Under the pieces are notes generated by a model. It had not been told where the DNA came from, did not search any database, and worked only from the letters and a program-made list of their open reading frames with translations. Below, in pieces: positions 1 through 8,932 of a stretch of DNA of 64,000 nucleotides (position 1 is its first letter; every line of letters starts with the position of its first letter). Both the position numbers and the translations under genes were made by a program. Source of the DNA: Streptomyces venezuelae (GTDB lineage: Bacteria > Actinomycetota > Actinomycetes > Streptomycetales > Streptomycetaceae); contig NZ_CP029189.1 of the NCBI RefSeq assembly GCF_008642275.1, forward strand, positions 6,988,001-7,052,000, in the 5' to 3' direction.

Positions 1-180
1 CCGATCGTCGACCCCCAGGCCCGAGCGGAGCTGAAGCTGCTGCTGCGCGCCTCGCTGCCGAACTCCGTCCAAGCGGCGTTCAGCCGACTCAGTGAGCAGC
101 TGCCCCAGGCAGACCTCCGGGCCACCCTCCTTCGCGAGATCTTCAACGACCTCCAACAGGGCGAGGACCTGCGCCGCTAA
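1..180 (+). CDS. C-terminal end of an unidentified protein (partial)
   Basis: An open frame enters from the left edge and ends at TAA 178-180, giving 59 residues rich in Leu, Gln and Arg with no recognisable motif. It is a 3' end because the frame is open from base 1, its codon bias matches the neighbours, and a strong hairpin follows five bases after the stop. The residues look helical; no function can be assigned. Confidence 0.55.
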   Translation, partial: PIVDPQARAELKLLLRASLPNSVQAAFSRLSEQLPQADLRATLLREIFNDLQQGEDLRR

Positions 181-185
181 CTGGT

Positions 186-215
186 GTGGCTAGCTCGTTG
201 ACCAGAGCTAGCCAC
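186..215 (+). terminator. Hairpin terminator after the partial gene
   Basis: Perfect 11-bp inverted repeat, GTGGCTAGCTC at 186-196 and GAGCTAGCCAC at 205-215, with an 8-base loop and a short T-rich tail. It starts five bases after the stop at 180. The lack of a long T run is common in actinomycete terminators. Confidence 0.6.
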
Positions 216-270
216 TTACTGTCACGACTGGTGCTGTCTCCGTCTGGGGGCTGGGAGGTCGGGGCGTGGT

Positions 271-298
271 CGTCCGGACGACACGGAACGTCCGGACG
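271..298. promoter_or_regulatory. Two tandem CGTCCGGACG palindromes, candidate operator
   Basis: The perfect 10-bp palindrome CGTCCGGACG occurs at 271-280 and again at 289-298, 18 bases centre to centre. The pair lies about 110 bases before the thioesterase start at 410. Two identical palindromes about two helical turns apart are typical of a cooperatively bound repressor site. No regulator can be tied to it from this window. Confidence 0.35.
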
Positions 299-409
299 GC
301 CGATGCCCGCGGCTCCTGGGCCATCGGCAACGGGGGATGCGCCAGCCCCTCCTTGGATCGGCCGGGCGCCTCGATGGCGCGGCAGATCCCACAACTCTCA
401 GGAGCCGCT

Positions 410-835
410 GTGTCTCGACACATCTACCACTGCCCCATTCGCTGGTCGGACCTCGACGCGAACGGACATCTCAACAGCTCACGTTACGGCGTCCTCTTGG
501 AAGAGACCCGCATGCGCATGTTCAGCATGCTGGTCCCCAAGGACCCCGCCGAGCGCCTGGCCCGCAACTTCCTCCTGCGCGAGCAGACCATCCGTTACAA
601 GCACCCGCTCGAGACCTGGGAGACCCCGGTCCGCATCGAAGCCTGGGTGACCGACGTGAAGCGGGTCTCCCTCACCTTCCACTTCGAGGTGAAAGACGAT
701 GAGCGCGTCTACGCCACCGCGACCTCCGTCGTGGCGGGCTACGACTCCATCCGGGGTGGCATCCGCCGTTTCGAGCAGGACGAGCTCGACGTGTTCAACA
801 GCTACGCCGACAGCACGCAGGACGCGGGCAACTGA
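410..835 (+). CDS. Acyl-CoA thioesterase, 4-hydroxybenzoyl-CoA thioesterase-like (hot-dog fold)
   Basis: Small single-domain hot-dog thioesterase (141 aa), expected to hydrolyse acyl-CoA thioesters in the cytosol. The N-terminal segment RWSDLDANGHLNSSRY matches the active-site region of the 4HBT/YbgC family (Asp and His in the D-x-NGHxNxxRY pattern), and the length is normal. I chose GTG 410 because an AGGAG stands at 400-404, five bases upstream, and the family consensus begins right after it. In-frame ATGs at 266 and 374 would add non-conserved residues. It is monocistronic, preceded by a palindromic region, and converges with the cysteine desulfurase. The substrate is unknown. Confidence 0.82.
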   Translation: MSRHIYHCPIRWSDLDANGHLNSSRYGVLLEETRMRMFSMLVPKDPAERLARNFLLREQTIRYKHPLETWETPVRIEAWVTDVKRVSLTFHFEVKDDERVYATATSVVAGYDSIRGGIRRFEQDELDVFNSYADSTQDAGN

Positions 836-1018
836 TCCACTTCGGGCGGGCCCATGGCTCATTCCCTGCCTTGCCGGGGGCCGGCAGACTGGCTTGCCGA
901 TCGGAGGTCAGCGCGCTCGGGCGAGGCCTGCGATCTCTGACATCCCCGGCCGAAGGGGGCAGCTCTGACCCCAAACGGTCCAGGGGGAGCGGTGGTGGCG
1001 CCGGCCTGGAGGCGGTGG

Positions 1019-2196
<1,178 letters not shown>

Positions 2197-2200
<4 letters not shown>

Positions 2201-3141
2201 GCGGCCGCTCCCTTCGCTCGGCGGGTGGGGGTTGCGGCCGCGGCGTACTTGCGCTCGCCGTCGACGAGGTCCCAGTAGACGGTGCGCGCGTCGGCGAAGA
2301 CGCTGAAGGCGGTGCCCAGGCAGCGCCAGTTGCGGTTGGGCTGGGCGCGAGTCAGGACGAAGGAGTCCTCGAACAGCCTGCCCGCGCGGCGCATCATGGC
2401 TGGCTGGGGGCTCTGGGGGCCGAAGAGGTGGAGGAACCCGCGGCCGCGGAGCCAGGCTTCGGCGTTCTCGGCGCTGGGCGTTCCGGAAAGCTGGCCGCCG
2501 TCGCTGAGGGTCTGGGAGGCGAGGCGCTCCAGGCGGCGCCGTCGGCGGGCGTCTTCGCCGCCGGGGCATTGGTCGCCGGTGATGGTCCACTCGTTCCAGC
2601 GGGGGGTGCTGAAGGTATCCCAGTCGACATCGTTGAGCTGGGCGGTGACCTGCGGGGGGAGCTCGCCGCGGGTGAGGTCGGCGACGTCGTAGCCGGGGCC
2701 GAGTCCTTCGAGGGTGAAGGTGCCCGGCCGGCCCGGGCCCGGGCGGTCCATGCGGACCATCACGGTGAGCTTGTTGGTGAAGCGGTTGGTGGGGCCGGCG
2801 AGGATGACCGCGCGCCCGGCGTCCAGGAGCGGTGCGGCGCGCTGCGCGATGTCCGCGACGGGGAAGGTGTTGCCGCCGCGGTAGTACTGCTTGCGTTCGA
2901 CGCCGCCGTCGGAGCGGATCATCAGGCGGTCGGTGTCGAGGGCGGCCGCGAGGACGCGGGCAGCGGTACGGATCTCGGTGGGGGTCTGGCCGGGGCGTAA
3001 GAGGGTGGCGTTGAGGGTGGGCAGGCCAACGCTGTGCAGGACGGCCATGGTGGCCCACTTCGGCCACCGGCGGTCGCGCGCGGCGCGGTCGAGTTCCTGG
3101 TGGCCGAGGCTGTGGAGCGGGCGGGGCAGGGTGGTGGTCAC
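2197..3141 (-). CDS. Unidentified protein, possibly ATP-grasp-like, in the sulfur-cluster operon
   Basis: 314 aa cytosolic protein starting at GTG 3141. I do not recognise the family. Segments such as LMIRSDGGVERKQYYRGGN, AVILAGPTNRFTNKL and TLEGLGPGYDVADLTRG look like the alternating strand and charged-loop pattern of a nucleotide-binding, ATP-grasp-type fold, but that is impression only. A single CPGG and a run of arginines follow at about residues 190-200. It lies between the HIT gene (22 bases upstream) and the cysteine desulfurase (overlapping ATGA), so it almost certainly acts with them. A role as activating enzyme or acceptor for the mobilised sulfur is plausible but unproven. Confidence 0.75.
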
Positions 3142-3163
3142 AGGGTGTCCCCCCTCTGCGTCG

Positions 3164-3781
3164 TCAGGCGCCGGTGGCGAGGGCCGCGGTCAGGGTGTCG
3201 AACGTGAGCTGCCGGTGGTCGTTGAAGGGGTGGTCGCGCCAGTCGTACTGCTCGGGGATGCCGAGCTGGTCGGCGACCACGCGGCGGACGAACTGACGCT
3301 GGAAGCGGCCATCGGCCGGCCAGTAGTGGTGTTCGCCCGGGCGGGCCGAGAGGTAGAGGTAGGAGCTCTCCGCGGCGGCCGGGAGGTCGGTGAGGGAGTC
3401 CAGCCGCTGGCCCGGGCCGCCGACTTCCTCGTACGCGGTGAGGATGGCGTCGGCGTCCTTGACGGGGATGATGTGGAGGTGGACGTGGCTGCAGCACGAC
3501 GCGCCGCGCTCGCAGTCCCGCGGGCCGTGCTCGGCGACGATGGCCGGCCCGAAGTGGCTCTGGACCAGGGCGCGCATCGTCTCCAGGCCGGCCTCGACCT
3601 TGTGGAGGTCGGTGGCGGGGAAGTCGGCGGCCGCGTCGAGGTGCTCCAGCGGCATGAAGAGGTTGTAGCCCGGGGTGAGGCAGCCGATGGTGGGCAGCAG
3701 CACCCAGCCGTCGGCCTCGGTGATGATGCGGGTCTTGGGCGCTCGCTCGTTGAACTCGGTGCAGAACTGGCAGTCGTCCAT
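3164..3781 (-). CDS. HIT-family nucleotide hydrolase/transferase
   Basis: 205 aa. The start MDDCQFCTEF carries a zinc-type CxxC (C4, C7). Around residue 105, SHVHLHIIPV is the histidine triad (HxHxH) of the HIT superfamily, whose members hydrolyse or transfer nucleoside monophosphates through a His-NMP intermediate. It is longer than Hint/Fhit enzymes, with an extra C-terminal half, nearer in size to galT-like or Ap4A phosphorylase members. It starts five bases after the stop of the dCTP-deaminase-like gene, so it is co-transcribed. With a cysteine desulfurase downstream, a role on a (thio)nucleotide intermediate is an inference. Confidence 0.78.
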   Translation of the reverse strand: MDDCQFCTEFNERAPKTRIITEADGWVLLPTIGCLTPGYNLFMPLEHLDAAADFPATDLHKVEAGLETMRALVQSHFGPAIVAEHGPRDCERGASCCSHVHLHIIPVKDADAILTAYEEVGGPGQRLDSLTDLPAAAESSYLYLSARPGEHHYWPADGRFQRQFVRRVVADQLGIPEQYDWRDHPFNDHRQLTFDTLTAALATGA

Positions 3782-3786
3782 GGGTC

Positions 3787-4338
3787 TCACCTCTCGGACG
3801 GGCCGGCGAAGAACTCGTCGGCGTAGCGGCTTTTCAGGTGGGTGGGGTCGCCGTAGAAGGGGTGCGCGGAGGGGACGGGGCCACCGCCACGGGGGAGGAG
3901 GAGAAGGCGGGCGACCGGCATCTCGACGCGCAGGCGGAGGGTGGCCGGGCCGTGGTTGACGAGCTCCAGGGCCAGGTGGCCGGACCAGCCGGGCAGGACG
4001 TACGGGCTGGTGATGTGGACGGCGAGGCCGACGCGGGCGAGGTGGCTGAGGCCTCCGATCACCCCGTACACGTCGGGGCCGAGGGTGAGCGGCTGCGCGA
4101 CGGGGACGATGACCATTTGCTGGGGGCGGAGGTTGTAGGTGGTCCAGTTGTCGATCTGTACGCCGTAGAGGGCGTCGATGCTGGCCTGGTCGGCCAGGTC
4201 GACGATGCCGTAGCGGGGTTTGTGCAGGGGCTGGATCACGTCGCCCAGCGTCAGTAGCAGGCCGTCGCCGCGGAGTTCCCCGGGCCAGGTCAACCCGCCC
4301 GTCTCGGCGAGGTGCTTGATCGACTCGGCTGAGAGCAT
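3787..4338 (-). CDS. dCTP deaminase/dUTPase-like protein
   Basis: 183 aa, the length of bacterial dCTP deaminases. The core segment LSHLARVGLAVHITSPYV, followed by LPGWSGHLALELVNHG, matches the trimeric dCTP deaminase/dUTPase fold, including the Glu (ALEL) that activates water in dCTP deaminase. The usual RSSLAR motif reads LSHLAR, so the first Arg of the triphosphate-binding motif is replaced by Leu. That suggests an altered substrate rather than housekeeping dCTP deamination. It is the first gene of the leftward operon, divergent from the LysR gene across a 220-base promoter region. Confidence 0.78.
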   Translation of the reverse strand: MLSAESIKHLAETGGLTWPGELRGDGLLLTLGDVIQPLHKPRYGIVDLADQASIDALYGVQIDNWTTYNLRPQQMVIVPVAQPLTLGPDVYGVIGGLSHLARVGLAVHITSPYVLPGWSGHLALELVNHGPATLRLRVEMPVARLLLLPRGGGPVPSAHPFYGDPTHLKSRYADEFFAGPSER

Positions 4339-4434
4339 AGGTCACCCCTGGGCGTGAGGCAGTGGAGTGGAAGGCCGCCATCGGATCGAAGGCGCCTGAG
4401 AAAATGGTCCATTGGTTAGCTCGCCATGTCTCCA

Positions 4435-4507
4435 TGTCCGACCGAACATTTAGAGGTTTTCTCGGCGTGAAATGCGGTGAAGTCCACTACTGATGTCCGC
4501 TCGGACA
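4435..4507. promoter_or_regulatory. Divergent promoter with two LysR-type operator candidates
   Basis: Between the dCTP-deaminase-like gene (start 4338) and lysR (start 4559) lie two related 14-mers: TGTCCGACCGAACA at 4435-4448 and the perfect palindrome TGTCCGCTCGGACA at 4494-4507. The second sits about 50 bases before the lysR start. Both fit the T-N(11-12)-A form of LysR-family boxes. The 59-base spacing and position between divergent transcripts suggest autoregulation plus control of the leftward operon. The stretch around 4395-4460 is locally AT-rich, as expected for promoters. Confidence 0.45.
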
Positions 4508-4558
4508 GTGCAAGCTATGGGTGCCTGGCGGCGCCGCCGTCGCACAGGGGAGGGAAGC

Positions 4559-5626
4559 ATGAGCTCGTTACCGTTCGGACCGCTGACCGTGCCCGGCCCC
4601 GAGGGGTTCAGAGGCGATCTGCTGCGCTGCTCACCGCACTTGCTGGATCTGACCTGGGACCAGATGCGCACGCTGGTCGTCGTCCACGAGGAGGGCACCG
4701 CGCTGGCCGCGGCCCGGATCCTCGGGCGGGAGCAGTCCAGCGTTCAGAAGCAGCTGGACATCCTCAACCGCAACTTTCAAGCGCTCACAGGTGAGTTGCT
4801 CGTGATCAAGCAGGGACGGGGCCGCGAGCTGCTGTTCACCCCGACCGGGCTTGAGGTCGTCGACCGCATCCGCGCGACGTTTTCCGACTGGCTCCAGGGC
4901 ATCGCGGCGTCCCGCCGGCGGCTCGGCAGCCAGCTGACTGTGGGCACGACGGAGTTCACCCTGGGGTTCCTCGGGCGGGTGTGGGAGCGGATCGAGCCGG
5001 AGTTCATGGAACGCGAGGTGGAGCTCAAGGTGGTCCACGTGCGCACCCGAGACTTCCGCCAGCGGCTGGACTCCAACCAGGTGGACCTGCTCTGCGGAGG
5101 GATGGCGGCGCCGGCCGACGGCGGGCTCGTCGCCCCGGAGTACGACTTCCTGGAGTGGCACCGCGAGGGCCTGGCCCTGCTGACCAACCTGCCCGTACGC
5201 GAACTGCCGGCCCGGAAGGTCGGCGTGGAACGGCTGCGCAACCTCCCGCTGGTCATCCCCTCCCGCGGGGTGATCGCGGACTTCGTCGAGCATTGGTATG
5301 GCCCAGACTTCCGCGCGCACCTGCAGATCGTCGCCGAGATCGACGACATCTACTACGGCCTGGCCCTGCTGCGGTCCGGCATGACCTACGGCTGCATGCT
5401 CTGCGCCCGGTCGATAGGCGAAGCCGCCGTTCAAGGCCGGCTGCCCGGCGGCGAGGGCTTCCGTCTGGTCGACTTCGCCGACGACTTCGACCCCGTGCTG
5501 GAGCTGGTGAGCGGGGTGTTCGCACGGAAGGGCGAGCGGGACTCCTACGGTCCCTCCCACCCGCTGAACATTCTGTGGGAGGCCTTCCGCGAAGAGGCCG
5601 CCTCCGGCCGTCCGCTGCCCCTGTGA
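4559..5626 (+). CDS. LysR-family transcriptional regulator
   Basis: 355 aa. The N-terminal winged helix-turn-helix spans about residues 20-85 (VHEEGTALAAARILGREQSS then QKQLDIL), followed by a linker helix and a type 2 periplasmic-binding-like effector domain from about residue 118 (QLTVGTTEFTLGFL). The extra N-terminal 20 residues are unusual but short. ATG 4559 was chosen because GGGAGGGAAG lies just upstream; an in-frame start at 4493 lacks a good ribosome site. It is divergent from the four-gene sulfur/nucleotide operon and 16 bases upstream of the nuclease-methyltransferase fusion, so it probably controls both. The ligand is unknown. Confidence 0.88.
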   Translation: MSSLPFGPLTVPGPEGFRGDLLRCSPHLLDLTWDQMRTLVVVHEEGTALAAARILGREQSSVQKQLDILNRNFQALTGELLVIKQGRGRELLFTPTGLEVVDRIRATFSDWLQGIAASRRRLGSQLTVGTTEFTLGFLGRVWERIEPEFMEREVELKVVHVRTRDFRQRLDSNQVDLLCGGMAAPADGGLVAPEYDFLEWHREGLALLTNLPVRELPARKVGVERLRNLPLVIPSRGVIADFVEHWYGPDFRAHLQIVAEIDDIYYGLALLRSGMTYGCMLCARSIGEAAVQGRLPGGEGFRLVDFADDFDPVLELVSGVFARKGERDSYGPSHPLNILWEAFREEAASGRPLPL

Positions 5627-5642
5627 CTCGAAGGAGCCCTTC

Positions 5643-6998
5643 ATGATGCTCGCCTCGATCAACCTGAACAAGCGCATGGGCGCGGACGGCGCCCGAGCCC
5701 ACCTCGCGGCCTGGCTGCGGTCTCGCGACGTGGCGGTCGTCGTTGCTCAGGAGCCGTACAAGCCGTACAAGCCGGCCGACCGGCGGCCTCCGGTTCTGCC
5801 GGGCTACGTCTTCGCTGGCGGCGACGGCCACCTGGCCACCTGGGTGCGCGAGGAGGTCCGCGTGCCGGTCGTGTCGGCGCCGACGGATTGGGCCCAGCGC
5901 CTGGAGCTGGGCTGGCTCACCGTCGTGCAGGTCCATCTCGACGCGTACACGAGCGCTGCGCGCGCGTCTCAGCTCGTCGACCTCGCGTCGATGGCCGCGG
6001 GCGAGAAGGGGCGGCCATTGCTGATCTGCGGGGACTTCAACCTGGCGCCCCGGCCGGAGGACGGCGTCTACGGCGACGAAGTCAGCGGCTTCACGGCCGA
6101 CGCCGAGCGCAAGGCTCTGGAGCAACTGCTCGACTCCGCTGGCCTAGTGGACACCAGCAAGGGCGAGGGCGACCCCACGTTCACCTTCGAGCGCACGTTC
6201 TCCGGCCGGCTCAGCCGCTTCCGGTGCGACCTGGCACTACTCAGCGACCACCTGGCGCCCGAGACGCCGGTCACCACGGACGGCACGGTGCGGACCGGAG
6301 AGCAGTCGTTCACGGACCACTCCGCCCTGCTGCTCGATCTCCCGGTCACGCCCGACGCGGCGGACCCGCCGGAGGACGTCCTGTTCTCGATCGGGGAGCT
6401 AACCGGTGCCGATCCGGCTCCAGGCATGTACCGGGCTTACCAGCCGCACAAGACAGCCATGAGCCGCCAGGGCCCGTCCCCTGCTGCCCGGGCCGTGACG
6501 GCTACGCTGGCCGGCCCGCTCGGCGTATCGACGCTGCTGGACCACGGGTGCGGACGGGGAGCGGACGTGGCGCACTACCGGTCCGCCGGGCTGGAAGCGG
6601 ACGGCTACGACCCTCATGCGGACTTCGGGTGGCCGCGGCCCGAGCGCGGCGGGTACGACCTGGTGACCCAGGCGTTCGTCCTGAACGTGTTGCCCAACCC
6701 CTGGGAACGCGTTCGTGCCCTCCAGGACGCCGCATCGTTCGTACGGCCTGGAGGGCACGTGCTGGTGGTGACTCGCTCGCCCGAGGAGATCACGAAGGCG
6801 GCGGCCGCCGGGGGCTGGGCCCGACACCATGACGGCTTCTGGTCCAGCGAGGGCAAGGGGACCTTCCAGCGCGGCATCAGCTCCGAGGAGGCGGTGCTGC
6901 TTGGCCGGCACGCAGGGCTTTCGCCCGCGGGGAACTCGGCGCCGAGGCTCTCGCTGTCCGGGGTGAGCCATGTGCTGCTCGGCACGGTGGCGGGCTAG
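5643..6998 (+). CDS. Endonuclease/exonuclease/phosphatase-methyltransferase fusion
   Basis: 451 aa with two domains. Residues 1-235 are an EEP (DNase I/exonuclease III-like) domain: INLNKR at 6-11, QEP with the metal-binding Glu37, GDFN at 130-133, SDH at 201-203 and TDHSAL at 224-229. After a linker, residues 262-451 form a Rossmann SAM-dependent methyltransferase with motif I LLDHGCGRGADV (298-309). The HKTAMSR segment just before motif I resembles the family annotated as DNA phosphorothioation-associated putative methyltransferase, recalled from memory. An AAGGAG precedes the ATG, and the gene follows lysR by 16 bases, so they form one operon. Both domains look intact. Processing plus methylation of nucleic acid or a nucleotide is an inference. 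Confidence 0.82.
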   Translation: MMLASINLNKRMGADGARAHLAAWLRSRDVAVVVAQEPYKPYKPADRRPPVLPGYVFAGGDGHLATWVREEVRVPVVSAPTDWAQRLELGWLTVVQVHLDAYTSAARASQLVDLASMAAGEKGRPLLICGDFNLAPRPEDGVYGDEVSGFTADAERKALEQLLDSAGLVDTSKGEGDPTFTFERTFSGRLSRFRCDLALLSDHLAPETPVTTDGTVRTGEQSFTDHSALLLDLPVTPDAADPPEDVLFSIGELTGADPAPGMYRAYQPHKTAMSRQGPSPAARAVTATLAGPLGVSTLLDHGCGRGADVAHYRSAGLEADGYDPHADFGWPRPERGGYDLVTQAFVLNVLPNPWERVRALQDAASFVRPGGHVLVVTRSPEEITKAAAAGGWARHHDGFWSSEGKGTFQRGISSEEAVLLGRHAGLSPAGNSAPRLSLSGVSHVLLGTVAG

Positions 6999-7025
6999 AT
7001 GCGGTCTGGGCCGGCGGCCGCTCGA

Positions 7026-7343
7026 TCAGTGGTTGCCGGTCCAGACAATGCGGTCGGCGAAGCCTCCGCGCTGATCGGCCTTGTCCTGGCGGATCTTCTC
7101 CAGCTGCTGGTGGTCGATGCCGTAGTCGGCTGCAAGGGCGTAGACGACCTCAAGGACGTCGGCGAGTTCGTCCGGCGCAGTGGTCGCGTCCGCCTCCTGG
7201 ACCTCGAGGACCTCCTCGGTCAGCTTCGCGTGGAGGCGGGCGCGGTATTCCGCCGGCTCCGCCACGTAGACCTGGGGCTCGAGTCCGTCCTCGCGGATGA
7301 TCTCCGGAATTCGGTCCCGGACCAGCTTGCCTTCGAGCAGCAC
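7026..7343 (-). CDS. MazG-like/phosphoribosyl-ATP pyrophosphohydrolase-like protein
   Basis: 105 aa all-alpha NTP pyrophosphatase-type protein. It begins LLEGKLVRDRIPEIIRED and contains the metal-binding acidic helices KLTEEVLEVQEA and DELADVLEVVYALA, the EExxE plus ExxD pattern of the MazG/HisE superfamily. GTG 7343 is preferred because GGGAGA lies upstream and the conserved sequence starts there; the frame is open further upstream without family features. It converges with the nuclease-methyltransferase fusion. Probable role: hydrolysis of non-canonical or excess (d)NTPs. Substrate unknown. Confidence 0.8.
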   Translation of the reverse strand: MLLEGKLVRDRIPEIIREDGLEPQVYVAEPAEYRARLHAKLTEEVLEVQEADATTAPDELADVLEVVYALAADYGIDHQQLEKIRQDKADQRGGFADRIVWTGNH

Positions 7344-7471
7344 GTTCTCTCCCGCACCAGTTCGCCTGTGGCAGGCAGCGAGCCCACCGTCGTGTTGTTG
7401 GAGCCTAGAGACGGCGCCACGTGCGCCGCCGTGAAAACCACAAATCCCACCCGATGCAGTCATCCGGGCGC

Positions 7472-8053
7472 TCACTCGTCAGCAGCAGAGGTCACCTGCC
7501 GCAGCATGCCTTCGGCCCACAGCTCCGTTCCCGTGGCGACCATCAGGTCGAAGTGGTCGATGTGCTCCGGTGCGCGCTGAAGACAGGTGAGCACTCCGCT
7601 CGGATCCTGGCGCCGTCGTACGGCCGCCCAGCCACACGTCCTTTCGAGGTACCACGCGACATTCATGTCGCGGACCGAGCACCTGAGCCACGCGGGCGGC
7701 TGGTCCTGGCGGGCGGCGTAGTCGCCGGCCCACAGTGTGATCAGCCGCCCAAGGCGCCGGTGTTCCGGGTGCGTGTGGACCAGGCGGAGCCCCCAGCTCG
7801 GCTCGGTGCGCTCGTCATCGGTCCAGGCACCGCCAGGGTCGCCGTGGTGCAGAGCGAGGGAGGCAACGAGTTGCTCGTCCTCCCACATTCCGACGAGTTG
7901 GGTAGCCGGGTCGGGGGCGGACAGGAGGCGGAGAAGGACGCTGCCGTCGTCCCAGGTGGGCCTGCCTTCTCTCTCGTCGTGGTCCTGGCGGTCACGGATG
8001 AGGCGGGAGACGGGCTCCCGGTCCTCGTTGGTCAACTGCTGCATCAGGTACAT
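7472..8053 (-). CDS. GNAT-family N-acetyltransferase
   Basis: 193 aa. The acetyl-CoA-binding region is seen as LRLVHTHPEHRRLGRLITLWAG (motif A, with R-R-x-G-R in place of the classic Q/R-x-x-G-x-A) and a C-terminal beta strand around NVAWYLERTCGW, the usual asparagine-tyrosine end of the GNAT fold. The N-terminal third contains a tract of acidic and arginine residues. It starts 12 bases after the stop of the DUF574-type methyltransferase gene on the same strand and probably belongs to that transcript. Substrate unknown. Confidence 0.75.
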   Translation of the reverse strand: MYLMQQLTNEDREPVSRLIRDRQDHDEREGRPTWDDGSVLLRLLSAPDPATQLVGMWEDEQLVASLALHHGDPGGAWTDDERTEPSWGLRLVHTHPEHRRLGRLITLWAGDYAARQDQPPAWLRCSVRDMNVAWYLERTCGWAAVRRRQDPSGVLTCLQRAPEHIDHFDLMVATGTELWAEGMLRQVTSAADE

Positions 8054-8065
8054 GGTGGTCTTCTT

Positions 8066-8932
8066 CTAGGTGGAGGGTTTGATGGCGACTCCGGCGTAGC
8101 CGGCGGAGTGGAAGTCGGGGGCTTTCGATTCGTGGTGGCCGGGCTGGTGCCGCGCAGTGGGGATGACACGCACGGGACCGCCGTAGAGGTCCTCCCAGTC
8201 CCCGAACAGGTCTGTGGTGAAGCCGCGGCCGCGGGGGCGGAAGGAGAGGCCGGCCTCGGCGTACACGCCCGTGAGCCGCTGGATCCAGGTCGGGGTCATG
8301 TCAGCGGTTGCATGCGTGACGGACAGGGCGCTGCCGGGCGGCAGCCACTCACGTAGGGAGGCGACGCAGCGGCGTATGGCGTCGTTGTCCGGGATCCACG
8401 GGAAGACGTCGTGGGCAAGGACGGCGATCGGGCGGTCTCGGGTCACCGCGACGTCCCGCGTGAGCTGCTCGAGGAGGTCGACCGTGTTCGTGATGTCTGC
8501 GAGGAGCGTTCGAGTGCGAGTCTGACTGGCGGTGGCCGCGATCTCGGTGCGCCGGGCGTTGACGACGTCGGGGTCGTTGTCGACGTAGGTGACGGACGCG
8601 GCATGCCAGCGCCGTTGTACGACCTCGTGGGTGTTTTGGGACAGGAGCGGATCGGCGGCGCCGGGCTGGCCATTCGCCGGATACCCGCACCCGAGGTCCA
8701 GGATCTGAGTGATCCCTCGCTGGGCGATGGTGTCGGTGATGAGCAGGTGGTGCTCACGGTTGATCCTGGCTGCCGCGGGTTGGCGAGGGAAGACGTTCCT
8801 GACGGCGCGTGCGACGTCTTGATCGCCTTCGTGGGGGCTTCGTGTCCCGAGCCAGACAGCGGACAGTCTGGAGGAGCTGGTCTGCAGGGGAACCGGTTTC
8901 ACCATGGGTAGACGTTCATCGGCGAGGCTCAC
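8066..8932 (-). CDS. SAM-dependent methyltransferase of the DUF574/Methyltransf_19 type
   Basis: 288 aa. Hallmarks of the large Streptomyces DUF574 family are visible: SRLSAVWLGTRSPHEGDQDVA near the start (a variant of the D-Y-x-L-G-G-x-x-N segment), the SAM-binding strand and loop ILDLGCGYPANG, VTYVDNDPDVVNAR (motif II acid) and VLAHDVFPWIPD. GTG 8932 is preferred over ATG 8905 because AGAGGA stands seven bases upstream. The start overlaps the end of the upstream GntR-type gene by 17 bases, so the two are coupled. These methyltransferases are numerous in streptomycetes and their substrates are mostly unknown. Confidence 0.8.
   Translation of the reverse strand: MSLADERLPMVKPVPLQTSSSRLSAVWLGTRSPHEGDQDVARAVRNVFPRQPAAARINREHHLLITDTIAQRGITQILDLGCGYPANGQPGAADPLLSQNTHEVVQRRWHAASVTYVDNDPDVVNARRTEIAATASQTRTRTLLADITNTVDLLEQLTRDVAVTRDRPIAVLAHDVFPWIPDNDAIRRCVASLREWLPPGSALSVTHATADMTPTWIQRLTGVYAEAGLSFRPRGRGFTTDLFGDWEDLYGGPVRVIPTARHQPGHHESKAPDFHSAGYAGVAIKPST

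Noticed and set aside
3164-4435. A 423-codon frame that joins the HIT protein to upstream sequence
   Set aside because: The upstream half is the out-of-frame shadow of the dCTP-deaminase-like gene; the HIT protein starts at ATG 3781.
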